Of a DNA stretch of 64,000 nucleotides, positions 53,137 through 61,521 are shown piece by piece (positions within the stretch are counted from its first letter, which is position 1; each line of letters opens with the position of its first letter). Under the pieces are notes generated by a model. That model was not told the origin of the DNA, did no database searches, and worked only from the letters and a program-made list of their open reading frames with translations. This DNA is from Desulfosporosinus meridiei DSM 13257 (lineage in GTDB: Bacteria; Bacillota; Desulfitobacteriia; Desulfitobacteriales; Desulfitobacteriaceae), in the NCBI RefSeq assembly GCF_000231385.2, contig NC_018515.1, forward strand, positions 2,438,501 to 2,502,500. Reading direction: 5' to 3'. Made by a program: the position numbers and the translations under genes.

Positions 53137-55155
53137 GTGACAGAAAATATCTATCTGATAATGCTGCTGCTGTTTAGCGCAGGCATTTTACTGCCCATCC
53201 TCACGAGCAGCAGCCCAAAAATAACGAACATTTTAGCTCACGGTTTATCAGTGTTCGGTTGTTTAGCCATTGTGGCCTGTTCAGTTGAAGTATTTATTGC
53301 CGGTGGAGTGACTTTCACTTATGCTATGGGTCTGCCGGTGGGAGCGTTAATCATCCGAATTGATAATTTAGCTGCATTTTTCCTGCTGGCCTTAGGAGTA
53401 GTAGGGACAGCGGCCAGTATTTACGCTCTCGGCTACAGCCGGGAGTATTACAAGCAGCGATTAGGATTAATGGCCGCCCTTTATAACTGCTTTATCTTAT
53501 CAATGGCTCTGGTCCTGACCGTCAGCCAGGTGGCCTATTTCCTGATCGCCTGGGAGCTAATGACCGTAGTTTCTTTCTTCCTGGTCAACCATGAATATGA
53601 AAAGACAGCTAACACCCGTGCCGCTTATAAGTACATTTTGATGACCACCCTGGGAACAGTCTTTATTACCACGGCCTTTTTAATTCTTAGTATGACGGTG
53701 CACAGTTTGGACTTCCAAATGTTCAAAGGTGCTTCCTTAACCAATACCCTGCGTAATCTTGTTTTTTTCTGTGCCTTACTTGGTTTCGGTACCAAGGCAG
53801 GTGTGATCCCCCTGCACATTTGGCTGCCTGAAGCACACCCGGCGGCACCCAGCCATGTCTCGGCTCTGATGTCCGGGATAATGATCAAGACTGCAATTTA
53901 TGGTATGTGCCGGTTTTTCCTGGAGTTCTTGGGTGTCGGACCTGCCTGGTGGGGTGAGGTGGTTCTTTTTCTGGCCATTGTCTCCTCAGTCCTGGGTGTT
54001 TTATATGCCCTGATGCAGAACGACCTAAAGCGTCTGCTGGCCTATAGCTCGGTAGAAAACATCGGGATCATCTTGCTGGGTATTGGCGCGGGTATGGTCT
54101 TCATGAGTAACAATCAGCCTATCCTGGCGGGACTGGCTTTTGTGGCAGGACTTTATCACCTTTTTAACCACGCCGTCTTTAAATCCCTGCTCTTCCTGGG
54201 TGCCGGTTCAGTACTCTATTCTACCCATACTAAAAACATCGAGGACCTGGGCGGACTGATCAAGAAAATGCCATACACCGCAGTTTTCTTTCTGACCGGT
54301 GCCGCTGCAATCTCAGCTTTGCCGACACTTAACGGTTTCGTCAGCGAATGGCTGACCTACCAGTCACTTTTCTATCTGCCCCAGGCAGTAACCGGTATCA
54401 TTCCTCGTTTAGGGTCTGTTATTTTGATCGGTTTGCTGGGCTTAACGGGGGCCCTGGCAGCGAACTGTTTTGTTAAGGCCTTTGGGGTAACTTTCCTGGC
54501 CAAGCCCCGCAGTAAACACGCGGAACAGGCCAAAGAAGTTCCCGCCACAATGCTGACCGGGATGGGCCTGCTGTCCCTAATGTGTTTGGCCCTGGGTGTT
54601 TGGCCCCAAGGGATGCTCAAGCTTTTACAGGGAGTTTTATCCCCATTTACCGGACTTGATGTCAGCACTCTGTTCAAACACCAGTGGTATGCTGCAGCCT
54701 TTAACATTCCACAGGCTAATGGCGTTATCGCCATGCCGTTGGTCATAGGCATGCTGGTTGTTGGTCTGATCGCCGCAGTGCTGATCTACAACTTCAATGG
54801 TAAACCGAAAAATGTGGAAGGGGAAACCTGGACCTGCGGTATTATTCCCAATGCCCGGATGGAATACACTGCCACCGGGTTTGCCCAACCGGTTCGCCGG
54901 GCCTATAAGGCTTTTCTCCGTACGAAAGACACGGTTACTGCCGATAAATCCCTTAATCCCTACCACGGGGTTAAGATGAAAATGACCGTGGGGATTAGCT
55001 ATCTGATCGACGTGTGGCTTTATCGACCGGTCAAAAAAGGAATCTTGTTCTTGGTCAACCGTGTCAAACCCCTGCAATCCGGTAATTTGCAGCATTACAT
55101 CGGTTATGTCCTGCTGGTAACCGTCGTTATTCTAATTCTGGGAGTGAGGTGGTAA
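53137..55155 (+). CDS. hyfB: Group-4 hydrogenase-like (Ehr) membrane subunit, HyfB/NuoL-M family
   Basis: 672 residues from GTG 53137, 7 bp behind AGGTGG; GTG 53125 is an alternative inside the RBS region. It is an antiporter-like subunit with about 15 helices, including FGTKAGVIPLHIWLPEAHPA with the conserved lysine and LAYSSVENIGIILLGIG. It would move protons (or Na+) in a complex with the subunits encoded next. Same length as E. coli HyfB. Confidence 0.92.
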   Translation: MTENIYLIMLLLFSAGILLPILTSSSPKITNILAHGLSVFGCLAIVACSVEVFIAGGVTFTYAMGLPVGALIIRIDNLAAFFLLALGVVGTAASIYALGYSREYYKQRLGLMAALYNCFILSMALVLTVSQVAYFLIAWELMTVVSFFLVNHEYEKTANTRAAYKYILMTTLGTVFITTAFLILSMTVHSLDFQMFKGASLTNTLRNLVFFCALLGFGTKAGVIPLHIWLPEAHPAAPSHVSALMSGIMIKTAIYGMCRFFLEFLGVGPAWWGEVVLFLAIVSSVLGVLYALMQNDLKRLLAYSSVENIGIILLGIGAGMVFMSNNQPILAGLAFVAGLYHLFNHAVFKSLLFLGAGSVLYSTHTKNIEDLGGLIKKMPYTAVFFLTGAAAISALPTLNGFVSEWLTYQSLFYLPQAVTGIIPRLGSVILIGLLGLTGALAANCFVKAFGVTFLAKPRSKHAEQAKEVPATMLTGMGLLSLMCLALGVWPQGMLKLLQGVLSPFTGLDVSTLFKHQWYAAAFNIPQANGVIAMPLVIGMLVVGLIAAVLIYNFNGKPKNVEGETWTCGIIPNARMEYTATGFAQPVRRAYKAFLRTKDTVTADKSLNPYHGVKMKMTVGISYLIDVWLYRPVKKGILFLVNRVKPLQSGNLQHYIGYVLLVTVVILILGVRW

Positions 55156-55157
55156 GC

Positions 55158-56054
55158 ATGTCAGTATTGTTCATGATCATTCAGGTTGTCGTGCTGGCAG
55201 TGCTGGCTCCTTTGGTAGCAGGTGTGATCAAAAACACCAAGGGCAAAATGCAAAGCAGAAGGGGACCCGGTTACTTTCAGGTTTACTATGACCTAAGGAA
55301 ATACTTCAAAAAAGATAATGTAATTTCTCCGACAGTTTCCTGGATATTCTTGGCGGCACCTTATATTTACTTTGCCACAGCCCTGGGAGCGGCAGCCTTG
55401 GCCCCGACTCTCTTGTTTGACCGTGGTCTGCACTATGACAGCATCTTTGTCTTGATCTACATGCTGGCACTGGGCAGGTTCTTTCTGGCCCTGGCCTCCC
55501 TGGATGCCGGTAGTACCTTTGGCGGAATGGGTGGTTCCCGGGAAATGTTTATCAATGTTCTGGTGGAGCCTGTGATGATGCTGACCTTGTTCACTGTGGC
55601 TATGCGGGCTAATAGCACGGTAATGTCTCAAATGGCCGGTGCCGCAGCAGCTTCCGGAATTTCCTTATCGGCCATTCTGGCAGCCATCGCTTTTCTGATT
55701 CTTACGGTTGCTGAAACCGGACGTATCCCGCTGGACAACCCGGATACTCATCTGGAATTAACCATGGTTCACGAAGGTATGGTCTTAGAGTATTGCGGAC
55801 GCTCAGTTGGTTTGATTTTTTGGGCTTCCGCAATTAAGCAGCTGGTTACCATCCTGCTGATGGTCAACTTCTTTCTGCCCTGGAACCCGGTTGGTAGCTT
55901 GCCCCCCGTTGTTTGGATGATCCTGAAGGTCCTGGTGATTGCGTTTGTCCTGGCTGGTATTGAAACCAGTACCAACAAGATGCGTCTTTTCAGATTACCA
56001 GGATTGTTGATCGCAACCGGCTGCTTATCACTACTGGCGATTATCGCCATGTAG
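55158..56054 (+). CDS. hyfC: Group-4 hydrogenase-like (Ehr) membrane subunit, HyfC/NuoH family
   Basis: 298 residues from ATG 55158 behind GTGAGGTGG. About eight helices, with KMQSRRGPGYFQVYYDLRK near the start and the loop AETGRIPLDNPDTHLELTMV that links the membrane arm to the large and small subunits. It ties proton movement to the catalytic arm. 2 bp from the hyfB-like stop. Confidence 0.93.
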   Translation: MSVLFMIIQVVVLAVLAPLVAGVIKNTKGKMQSRRGPGYFQVYYDLRKYFKKDNVISPTVSWIFLAAPYIYFATALGAAALAPTLLFDRGLHYDSIFVLIYMLALGRFFLALASLDAGSTFGGMGGSREMFINVLVEPVMMLTLFTVAMRANSTVMSQMAGAAAASGISLSAILAAIAFLILTVAETGRIPLDNPDTHLELTMVHEGMVLEYCGRSVGLIFWASAIKQLVTILLMVNFFLPWNPVGSLPPVVWMILKVLVIAFVLAGIETSTNKMRLFRLPGLLIATGCLSLLAIIAM

Positions 56055-56071
56055 CAAGGAGGGAAATATTC

Positions 56072-56686
56072 ATGACACTATTAACAATCCTGCTCTTAGC
56101 CGGTGCGGTCATTTTAACCAGGGTATCCTCTCTGCGGACTGCTGTCGGTATCTTAGGGCTTCAATCGGTGATTGTGGCTCTGGCTTGTTTGATATTCGGT
56201 CTTAAGACCGGGGAATTTCATATGTATATCGCCGCTGTGCTGACGGCGGTCATTAAAGTTGGTTTAATCGTCTATTCCCTTTGGAGGGTTACCTTGCAAT
56301 TAAAACATGAACGGGAAATCGCTAACTTCAACGTCTCGTTCCTCCTGGCCATTCTGGCGATCATTGTTTCCTATGGGTTTGTCAATAAAGTTTTGCCCCA
56401 TATGGCGGGAGAAACCTTGGGAGCTGCCATCGCTTTAACGATGATCGGTCTCTTGATGATCATCGCCCGCTCTCAGGCCATTATGCAGGTTGTCGGTTTA
56501 ATAACCATGGAGAACGGACTGTACCTTTTAGGTTTATCCATCACCAAAGGTTTGCCGCTGATCATCGAGATGGGTATCTTCTTTGATATCCTGGTTGCTG
56601 TGGTTGTCTTGGTAATTCTCACTCATAGACTTAAGTACTCCTTTGAGACCACAGACACCAGCATCTTAAACGAGTTAAAGGGGTGA
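56072..56686 (+). CDS. hyfE: Group-4 hydrogenase-like (Ehr) membrane subunit, HyfE/NuoK family
   Basis: 204 residues behind AAGGAGGG, with six hydrophobic helices; the second half (MQVVGLITMENGLYLLGLSI) is the NuoK-like part with the conserved glutamate. Confidence 0.88.
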   Translation: MTLLTILLLAGAVILTRVSSLRTAVGILGLQSVIVALACLIFGLKTGEFHMYIAAVLTAVIKVGLIVYSLWRVTLQLKHEREIANFNVSFLLAILAIIVSYGFVNKVLPHMAGETLGAAIALTMIGLLMIIARSQAIMQVVGLITMENGLYLLGLSITKGLPLIIEMGIFFDILVAVVVLVILTHRLKYSFETTDTSILNELKG

Positions 56687-56691
56687 TATCG

Positions 56692-58155
56692 ATGTTCGAG
56701 TTGATCTTAGCGGCCTTAGTGCTGCCGATTGTCGTAGGGTTAATTACCCTGACGCAAAAGAATCTTACCACGATCCGCTATACTAATCTGGCAGGGAGCG
56801 CCTTAACCAGCGGCATTATACTGGCGATAATTCGCAAAATTACCGAAATTAAAGTATTTAGCAGTGAGTTTCTGTATGTGGACTACCTGAGTGCTGTACT
56901 GCTATTAGTGGTAGCTCTGCTGACCTTTACTGCCACCTTATTTTCCCTGCCTTATATGGAGAGGGAAGTAAAAGAAGGGCATGCCACGGAAAAGATGATT
57001 CCCCGCTACTACGCCCTGCTTAACTTGTTTACCTTTGCCATGGTCAGCGTTCTGGTCGTGGGAAACCTGGGTCTGATGTGGGTGGCTGTGGAAGGTACGA
57101 CTCTGGCTTCCGCGCTGCTGGTGGCCTTCTACTTCAACCGTTCTGCCCTGGAAGCAGCCTGGAAATACGTCATGATTTGCACGGTGGGTATTTGTTTAGC
57201 TCTGCTGGGTACGATGATACTCTATTACGCCCAGGTTAATGCGGTTGGCGAGACCCAGGCTTTGAATTGGCTCTACTTGAAGCAAATCAGTAACACCCTT
57301 AATCCTACCATTGTTAAATTAGCCTTTGTCTTCATCCTGATTGGTTACGGCACCAAGGCCGGTCTGGCTCCCATGCATACCTGGCTGCCGGACGCCCACA
57401 GTCAGGCCCCCTCGCCGGTTAGCGGGCTTTTATCCGGTGCGCTGCTGAGCTGTGCTTTCTACGCTCTGATTCGCAATATCATTATTATCCAAGGAACCAT
57501 TGGGACAGAGTTTATTCATACAGTCCTGCTCGGACTTGGTATACTCTCTGTTTTGCTGGCCATACCCTTTGTCTTGGTACAGCATGATGTTAAACGATTG
57601 CTGGCTTATTCTTCCGTCGAACACATGGGCATTATCGCCATCGGTTTCGGTGTCGGTACCCCCCTGGCAGTGTATGCAGCCCTCTTACACATCATTAACC
57701 ATGCCATAGCCAAGTCTGCTCTGTTCTATCTGGTCGGTATCATCAGCCAGGAATATAAAACCAGACATATTAAAGAGATCCAAGGAATTGCCCGAGTGAT
57801 GCCCAGCGTAGCGACTATGTTCATGATTGGCATCTTAGCCATCACAGGGACACCGCCGCTGAACATCTTTATTAGTAAGTTCCTACTGATCATGGCCATG
57901 TTCGAGAACAAAATGTGGCTCCTAGGCGGGTTAACTCTTCTGTTGCTGGTCGGTGTCTTTGCCGGTTTGATGAACTACGCCTTAAAGATGACCTTTAGCA
58001 ACGTTCCTGAAAAAATGAAGCGGGCCAATGTTTCGCCAGTCGCTCTAACTGCCATTGGTCTTTCTCTCTGCCTAATGATAATCGGTGGAGTTTACCTGCC
58101 GCCGATTCTAAGCGAAATCTTAACTAAGGCAGCAGAAATTGTGATAGGAGGTTAG
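56692..58155 (+). CDS. hyfF: Group-4 hydrogenase-like (Ehr) membrane subunit, HyfF/NuoL-N family
   Basis: 487 residues from ATG 56692 behind AAAGGGGTG. A second antiporter-like subunit with ~14 helices: GYGTKAGLAPMHTWLPDAHS, and LLAYSSVEHMGIIAIGFG. Having two such subunits makes this a Hyf-4-like five-membrane-part layout (HyfD is missing). Confidence 0.92.
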   Translation: MFELILAALVLPIVVGLITLTQKNLTTIRYTNLAGSALTSGIILAIIRKITEIKVFSSEFLYVDYLSAVLLLVVALLTFTATLFSLPYMEREVKEGHATEKMIPRYYALLNLFTFAMVSVLVVGNLGLMWVAVEGTTLASALLVAFYFNRSALEAAWKYVMICTVGICLALLGTMILYYAQVNAVGETQALNWLYLKQISNTLNPTIVKLAFVFILIGYGTKAGLAPMHTWLPDAHSQAPSPVSGLLSGALLSCAFYALIRNIIIIQGTIGTEFIHTVLLGLGILSVLLAIPFVLVQHDVKRLLAYSSVEHMGIIAIGFGVGTPLAVYAALLHIINHAIAKSALFYLVGIISQEYKTRHIKEIQGIARVMPSVATMFMIGILAITGTPPLNIFISKFLLIMAMFENKMWLLGGLTLLLLVGVFAGLMNYALKMTFSNVPEKMKRANVSPVALTAIGLSLCLMIIGGVYLPPILSEILTKAAEIVIGG

Positions 58156-58160
58156 GAAGC

Positions 58161-59663
58161 ATGAAGGATTACAAAACGATTCCCGCTGCTGAATTAAGGG
58201 AGACTGCCTACCAGCTCTATGCTGACGGACAAAATGGTCTGATGTCCATGTTCGCCAATGACGAACGGCAATTAAACGGAAATTATGCTATCTACTGCCT
58301 GTTTTCAGTAGGTAAAAGTATGCAGGTCATCAAAGCTGTTTTGAAAGATAAAGGGAAATTGGAGTTTCCTTCAATTACACCTAAAATCTCAGGCGCTGCC
58401 TGGTATGAGCGTGAGATTTACGACATGTTTGGTCTAAAGCCCGTGGGTCACCCGGATTTAAGACCGCTGGCCCTGCATGAAAACTGGCCACAGGGGATCT
58501 TCCCGTTGCGCAAAGACTTTAACAGCCAAACACCTGTACCCACTGCTAAGAAAGAGTTCCCCATGGCCGGAGTGGAAGGGGAGGGAGTGTTTACGGTTCC
58601 GGTAGGTCCCATCCACGCCGGTATTATTGAACCCGGTCACTTCCGCTTTAGCCAGGCAGGTGAGGACATTATCCGCTTGGATGCCAAGTTATTCTTCCTG
58701 CACCGGGGCATTGAAAAAGCCATTGAAGGGGTGCCGATTGAACGCGCTTTTTACCAGGTCGAACGCATCTCAGGTATCTGCACAATTGCCCACTCTTTGT
58801 CCTATTGCCAGGCTATTGAAAATATAGCCGGTGTAACCATTCCGTTAAGAGCGCAGTATTTAAGAGCCCTGGTAGGTGAAATGGAGCGCCTTTACAACCA
58901 TGTGGGGGATATCGGCAACCTATGTGCCGGGATGGGATTTGCTGTCGGAATTATGGCAGGTGCCCGTCTGAAGGAAGATATCATGAGGGTCAACGAAGCA
59001 CTTACCGGTCACCGTTTCCTGCGCGGCATGGTGGTCCCCGGTGGTGTGCGCCTGGACATCAATGAGCAGTTAAGCGCTGAGATCAGGTTAATGCTGGACA
59101 AACTGATGCCTGACTTCGATGAGATGATCGAACTCTTTAGAGGAAATGATGCCTTCCTGAACCGTGTCGAGACCACCGGCATTGTACCCCGGCAGGCAGC
59201 TCTGGATTTAGGAGTAGTAGGAATCGGTGCCAGGGCCTCCGGGGTTGATGTAGATATCCGGCGGGATTTTCCTTATGGTTGTTATTCTGCGCTGCAATTT
59301 GACGTTCCGGTCTATACCGAAGGTGATGTGGCTGCCCGTCTGTGGGTCCGTGTCGATGAAGTGGCTCAGACAGTGAAGCTGATCCGCCAGATTTTAGAGA
59401 AAATGCCCCAGGGACCCCTGAAGGCAGCTATCCCCACCATTAAACCATACAGCAGCGGATTTGGCTGGTGTGAATCACCCCAGGGCAATAATCTTCACTG
59501 GCTGATGGTAGGGGAAAACAATACGGTTTACCGCCTGTATGCTCGGTCTGCCGCTTATCCTAACTGGCCGGCCCTAACCGTAGCAGCACCCGGCAACATC
59601 ATCCCCGACTTCCCGCTCATAAATAAGAGCTATGAGTTATCATACGCCTGTGTTGACAGATAG
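58161..59663 (+). CDS. hyfG: Ehr large subunit (HyfG/HycE-like), Ni-site cysteines changed
   Basis: 500 residues. N-terminal NuoC-like part (~1-125: WYEREIYDMFGLKPVGHPDL) plus NuoD/hydrogenase large-subunit part (~145-500). In [NiFe] enzymes four cysteines hold the metal (RxCGxC and DPCxxC). Here the first motif is R202-I-S204-G-I-C207 and the last is S494-Y-A-C497. Both terminal-ligand positions are serine and both bridging positions are cysteine. The protein stops three residues after C497, without the C-terminal extension that maturation proteases cut. This fits the energy-converting hydrogenase-related (Ehr) complexes rather than a hydrogenase. Confidence 0.92.
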   Translation: MKDYKTIPAAELRETAYQLYADGQNGLMSMFANDERQLNGNYAIYCLFSVGKSMQVIKAVLKDKGKLEFPSITPKISGAAWYEREIYDMFGLKPVGHPDLRPLALHENWPQGIFPLRKDFNSQTPVPTAKKEFPMAGVEGEGVFTVPVGPIHAGIIEPGHFRFSQAGEDIIRLDAKLFFLHRGIEKAIEGVPIERAFYQVERISGICTIAHSLSYCQAIENIAGVTIPLRAQYLRALVGEMERLYNHVGDIGNLCAGMGFAVGIMAGARLKEDIMRVNEALTGHRFLRGMVVPGGVRLDINEQLSAEIRLMLDKLMPDFDEMIELFRGNDAFLNRVETTGIVPRQAALDLGVVGIGARASGVDVDIRRDFPYGCYSALQFDVPVYTEGDVAARLWVRVDEVAQTVKLIRQILEKMPQGPLKAAIPTIKPYSSGFGWCESPQGNNLHWLMVGENNTVYRLYARSAAYPNWPALTVAAPGNIIPDFPLINKSYELSYACVDR

Positions 59664-59675
59664 GAGGGTGCGGCA

Positions 59676-60410
59676 TTGTTAAAGGTTTGGAAAAAAGTTC
59701 TCGCCACTGGTAATGTAACAGAACCCTGGGAAAAGTCAGTACCTCCGGAACGTTCGAGGGGTGAAGTGGTCGTAGAGCAACATGCAGCCTGTAAGGGTTG
59801 CAAGCTTTGCGTCGATGTTTGTCCTACCAAGGCAATCAAATTATACGAAGGTTCACCGGTGATTAACCAGAAGGCCTGTGTCTTTTGTGGACTCTGCGTA
59901 GAGTCTTGCCAAGACGGTTGTTTAAAACAAACTTCTAATTACAAACTGGCAACCTTAGGCGGTTCACTGGTTGAGAATACCGGTTCAGAATTGAGAAATA
60001 AAATCCGCAGGGTCCTGGGCCGGTCCCTGCATATCAGGCATCTGGACATCGGTTCCTGCAACGGCTGTGATTTTGAAATGAACCATGTCTGCAACCCTGT
60101 TTACGATATCCAACAATATGGGATTGACTTTGTAGCCTCTCCCCGGCATGCGGATTTGTTGATGGTCACTGGGCCTGTCACCCGTAATTCTACCCAGGCG
60201 CTCATGATGACCTATGAGGCAACACCTACTCCCAAACTGGTCATGGCCCTGGGGGCCTGTGCCTGCAGCGGCGATCAGATTTTCGGTGAGAGCTATGCCA
60301 TTAGAGGGGCTGTTGATGCCTTTGTTCCCGTTGATATCTACGTGCCTGGCTGCCCTCCGCGGCCGCAGGCTATTATTCATGGGTTAATGCTGGCTCTGGA
60401 TCGGATGTAG
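59676..60410 (+). CDS. hyfI: Ehr small subunit fused to a 2[4Fe-4S] ferredoxin domain (HyfH-HyfI fusion)
   Basis: 244 residues from TTG 59676, 5 bp behind AGGAGGGTG. Residues ~28-85 have two ferredoxin motifs (CKGCKLCVDVCP; CVFCGLCVESC). From ~110 on it is the small subunit: IGSCNGCDFEMNHVCN, ALGACACSGD and VPGCPPRPQA supply the four ligands of the proximal cluster, all intact. E. coli makes these two parts from separate genes (hyfH, hyfI). The electron path is thus complete although the Ni site next to it is changed. Confidence 0.93.
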   Translation: MLKVWKKVLATGNVTEPWEKSVPPERSRGEVVVEQHAACKGCKLCVDVCPTKAIKLYEGSPVINQKACVFCGLCVESCQDGCLKQTSNYKLATLGGSLVENTGSELRNKIRRVLGRSLHIRHLDIGSCNGCDFEMNHVCNPVYDIQQYGIDFVASPRHADLLMVTGPVTRNSTQALMMTYEATPTPKLVMALGACACSGDQIFGESYAIRGAVDAFVPVDIYVPGCPPRPQAIIHGLMLALDRM

Positions 60411-60472
60411 CTTAAGGGAAGTAGGAAGGCAGCACTCTCCACACTCAACCCACTCCTTAGCTCAAAAACGAA

Positions 60473-60604
60473 ATGCGTTTTGATTGCCCTGTTAAGTTCC
60501 AGAAAAAAGATACCGTTTTATATGTCACCCAGAAAGCACTCATTGCTGAAGAAACCCGCCAGAAAATGCAACAACCCGATGAACAAAAAACAAACAATTT
60601 GTGA
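60473..60604 (+). CDS. Short open frame, possible gene remnant
   Basis: 43 codons (MRFDCPVKFQKKDTVLYV ...), with normal-looking composition but no RBS. It overlaps the next short frame and may be the tail of a lost gene. Confidence 0.22.
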   Translation: MRFDCPVKFQKKDTVLYVTQKALIAEETRQKMQQPDEQKTNNL

Positions 60605-60695
60605 TTTCATTTTAGCTCTCGTTCTCATCTATCTGATGGTGTGGTTTCTAAGTTTAGAACATTTTTTTAGCCAAGATTTTGGAGAAAAGAGGTAA
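60579..60695 (+). CDS. Possible one-helix membrane peptide
   Basis: 38 codons from ATG 60579 with one hydrophobic helix (ILALVLIYLMVWFLSL), ending 8 bp before the TIR gene. No RBS is visible. Confidence 0.28.
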   Translation: MNKKQTICDFILALVLIYLMVWFLSLEHFFSQDFGEKR

Positions 60696-60703
60696 AGTTC
60701 AAA

Positions 60704-61162
60704 ATGAAGAAGATTTTTATCAGTCACTCATCAGAAGATAAAGAGATGTGTGATGCATTTGTAGATGTTTTAGAACAATTAGGTGTTCCTGAAGCTGACA
60801 TACTGTATACATCTTCAGAAAGGCATGGTGTAACTGGAGATGAAGATATATTCGAATATCTAAATAAGCATATTAAACAAAGATTGAATGTATTTTATAT
60901 GTTGTCCAATAATTATTTTAAAAATATCCATTGTATCAATGAAATGAGGGCAGCTTGGAGAGCACAAAATGAATATTCAATTTATATCTTACCAAATTTA
61001 AATTACGTAGTGAAAGGCTTAAACAGTAAGAAAGGTTATAATTTAACGTCTGCTATCGAATTGACCAATCTCAAAGATAGAATAACAAAAATTTATAATA
61101 CCTCTATACCAGAAAATAAATGGGAAGAAGTTAAAAACAAATTTCTTGAAGTAGTGTTATGA
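60704..61162 (+). CDS. TIR-domain protein
   Basis: 152 residues, nearly all one TIR domain. Motif FISHSSEDKEMCDAFVDVLE opens it. The segment LSNNYFKNIHCINEM has C77 and E80 in the place of the C-x2-E catalytic motif of TIR NAD hydrolases. No second domain and no obvious defence partner is adjacent. Bacterial TIR proteins often degrade NAD or make cyclic ADP-ribose signals in phage defence, which is inference here. Lower GC than the operon before it suggests separate origin. Confidence 0.85.
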   Translation: MKKIFISHSSEDKEMCDAFVDVLEQLGVPEADILYTSSERHGVTGDEDIFEYLNKHIKQRLNVFYMLSNNYFKNIHCINEMRAAWRAQNEYSIYILPNLNYVVKGLNSKKGYNLTSAIELTNLKDRITKIYNTSIPENKWEEVKNKFLEVVL

Positions 61163-61192
61163 TGAATCACTAAATTTAATATAAAGTATTCG

Positions 61193-61229
61193 CTAAAAAA
61201 GCTAATCACTTGATGATTGGCTTTTTTAG
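61193..61229. terminator. Terminator of the TIR gene
   Basis: CTAAAAAAGC-TAATCA (61193-61208) pairs with 61214-61229 with one G-U pair, loop of five, T-run inside the stem. Confidence 0.75.
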
Positions 61230-61267
61230 TTATTAAGATATTACAAGTGAACAATTAAAGTGTTCCT

Positions 61268-61306
61268 GGGGACACAGAGGGACGGTACAACTGTCCCCTT
61301 GTGTCT
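61268..61306. repeat. REP-like palindrome
   Basis: Two nested stems, GGACACA/TGTGTC-type and GGGAC/GTCCC, around GGTACAACT. This GGGAC-ACAGAGGGACGG type is a common dispersed palindrome in Firmicutes, often moved by REP-associated Y1 transposases; that attribution is from memory. Confidence 0.45.
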
Positions 61307-61356
61307 GTCTGGTTATGATCCTTTATAATTAAATTAGGATGGGTTGTTTAGCCTTT

Positions 61357-61401
61357 TCACGTTTCCTGCAGGGGAATAAGGAGGCGGACCGTCGTTAACC
61401 C
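61357..61401 (-). pseudogene. Vestigial 3' end of a PocR/LytS-type kinase gene
   Basis: The minus strand ends GLTTVRLLIPLQET-stop, matching the last residues of the kinase at 11604-12824 (GLTTVHILIPLQEG). The DNA identity covers ~45 bp; the rest of the gene is gone. Confidence 0.6.
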
Positions 61402-61521
61402 TTGTTTTTAGGACCCTTTTATCAAGAAAATCTGGTATGAAAGAAAAGGTAATTATTTTATGCTTAACGAATAATCCAGATATGTTAAATAGGGAGGCTA
61501 AGATATGAAAGGGGCAGTTAT

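Noticed and set aside
54637-55095. 152-codon minus-strand open frame
   Set aside because: Antisense to the hyfB-like gene, whose family motifs continue through this stretch.
58770-59651. Selenocysteine at the altered hydrogenase motif positions
   Set aside because: The codons are TCA (serine), not TGA, so no recoding is involved.
53137-60410. True hydrogenase-4 or formate hydrogenlyase
   Set aside because: No formate dehydrogenase, hyp or protease genes are present, and the Ni-ligand positions are changed.
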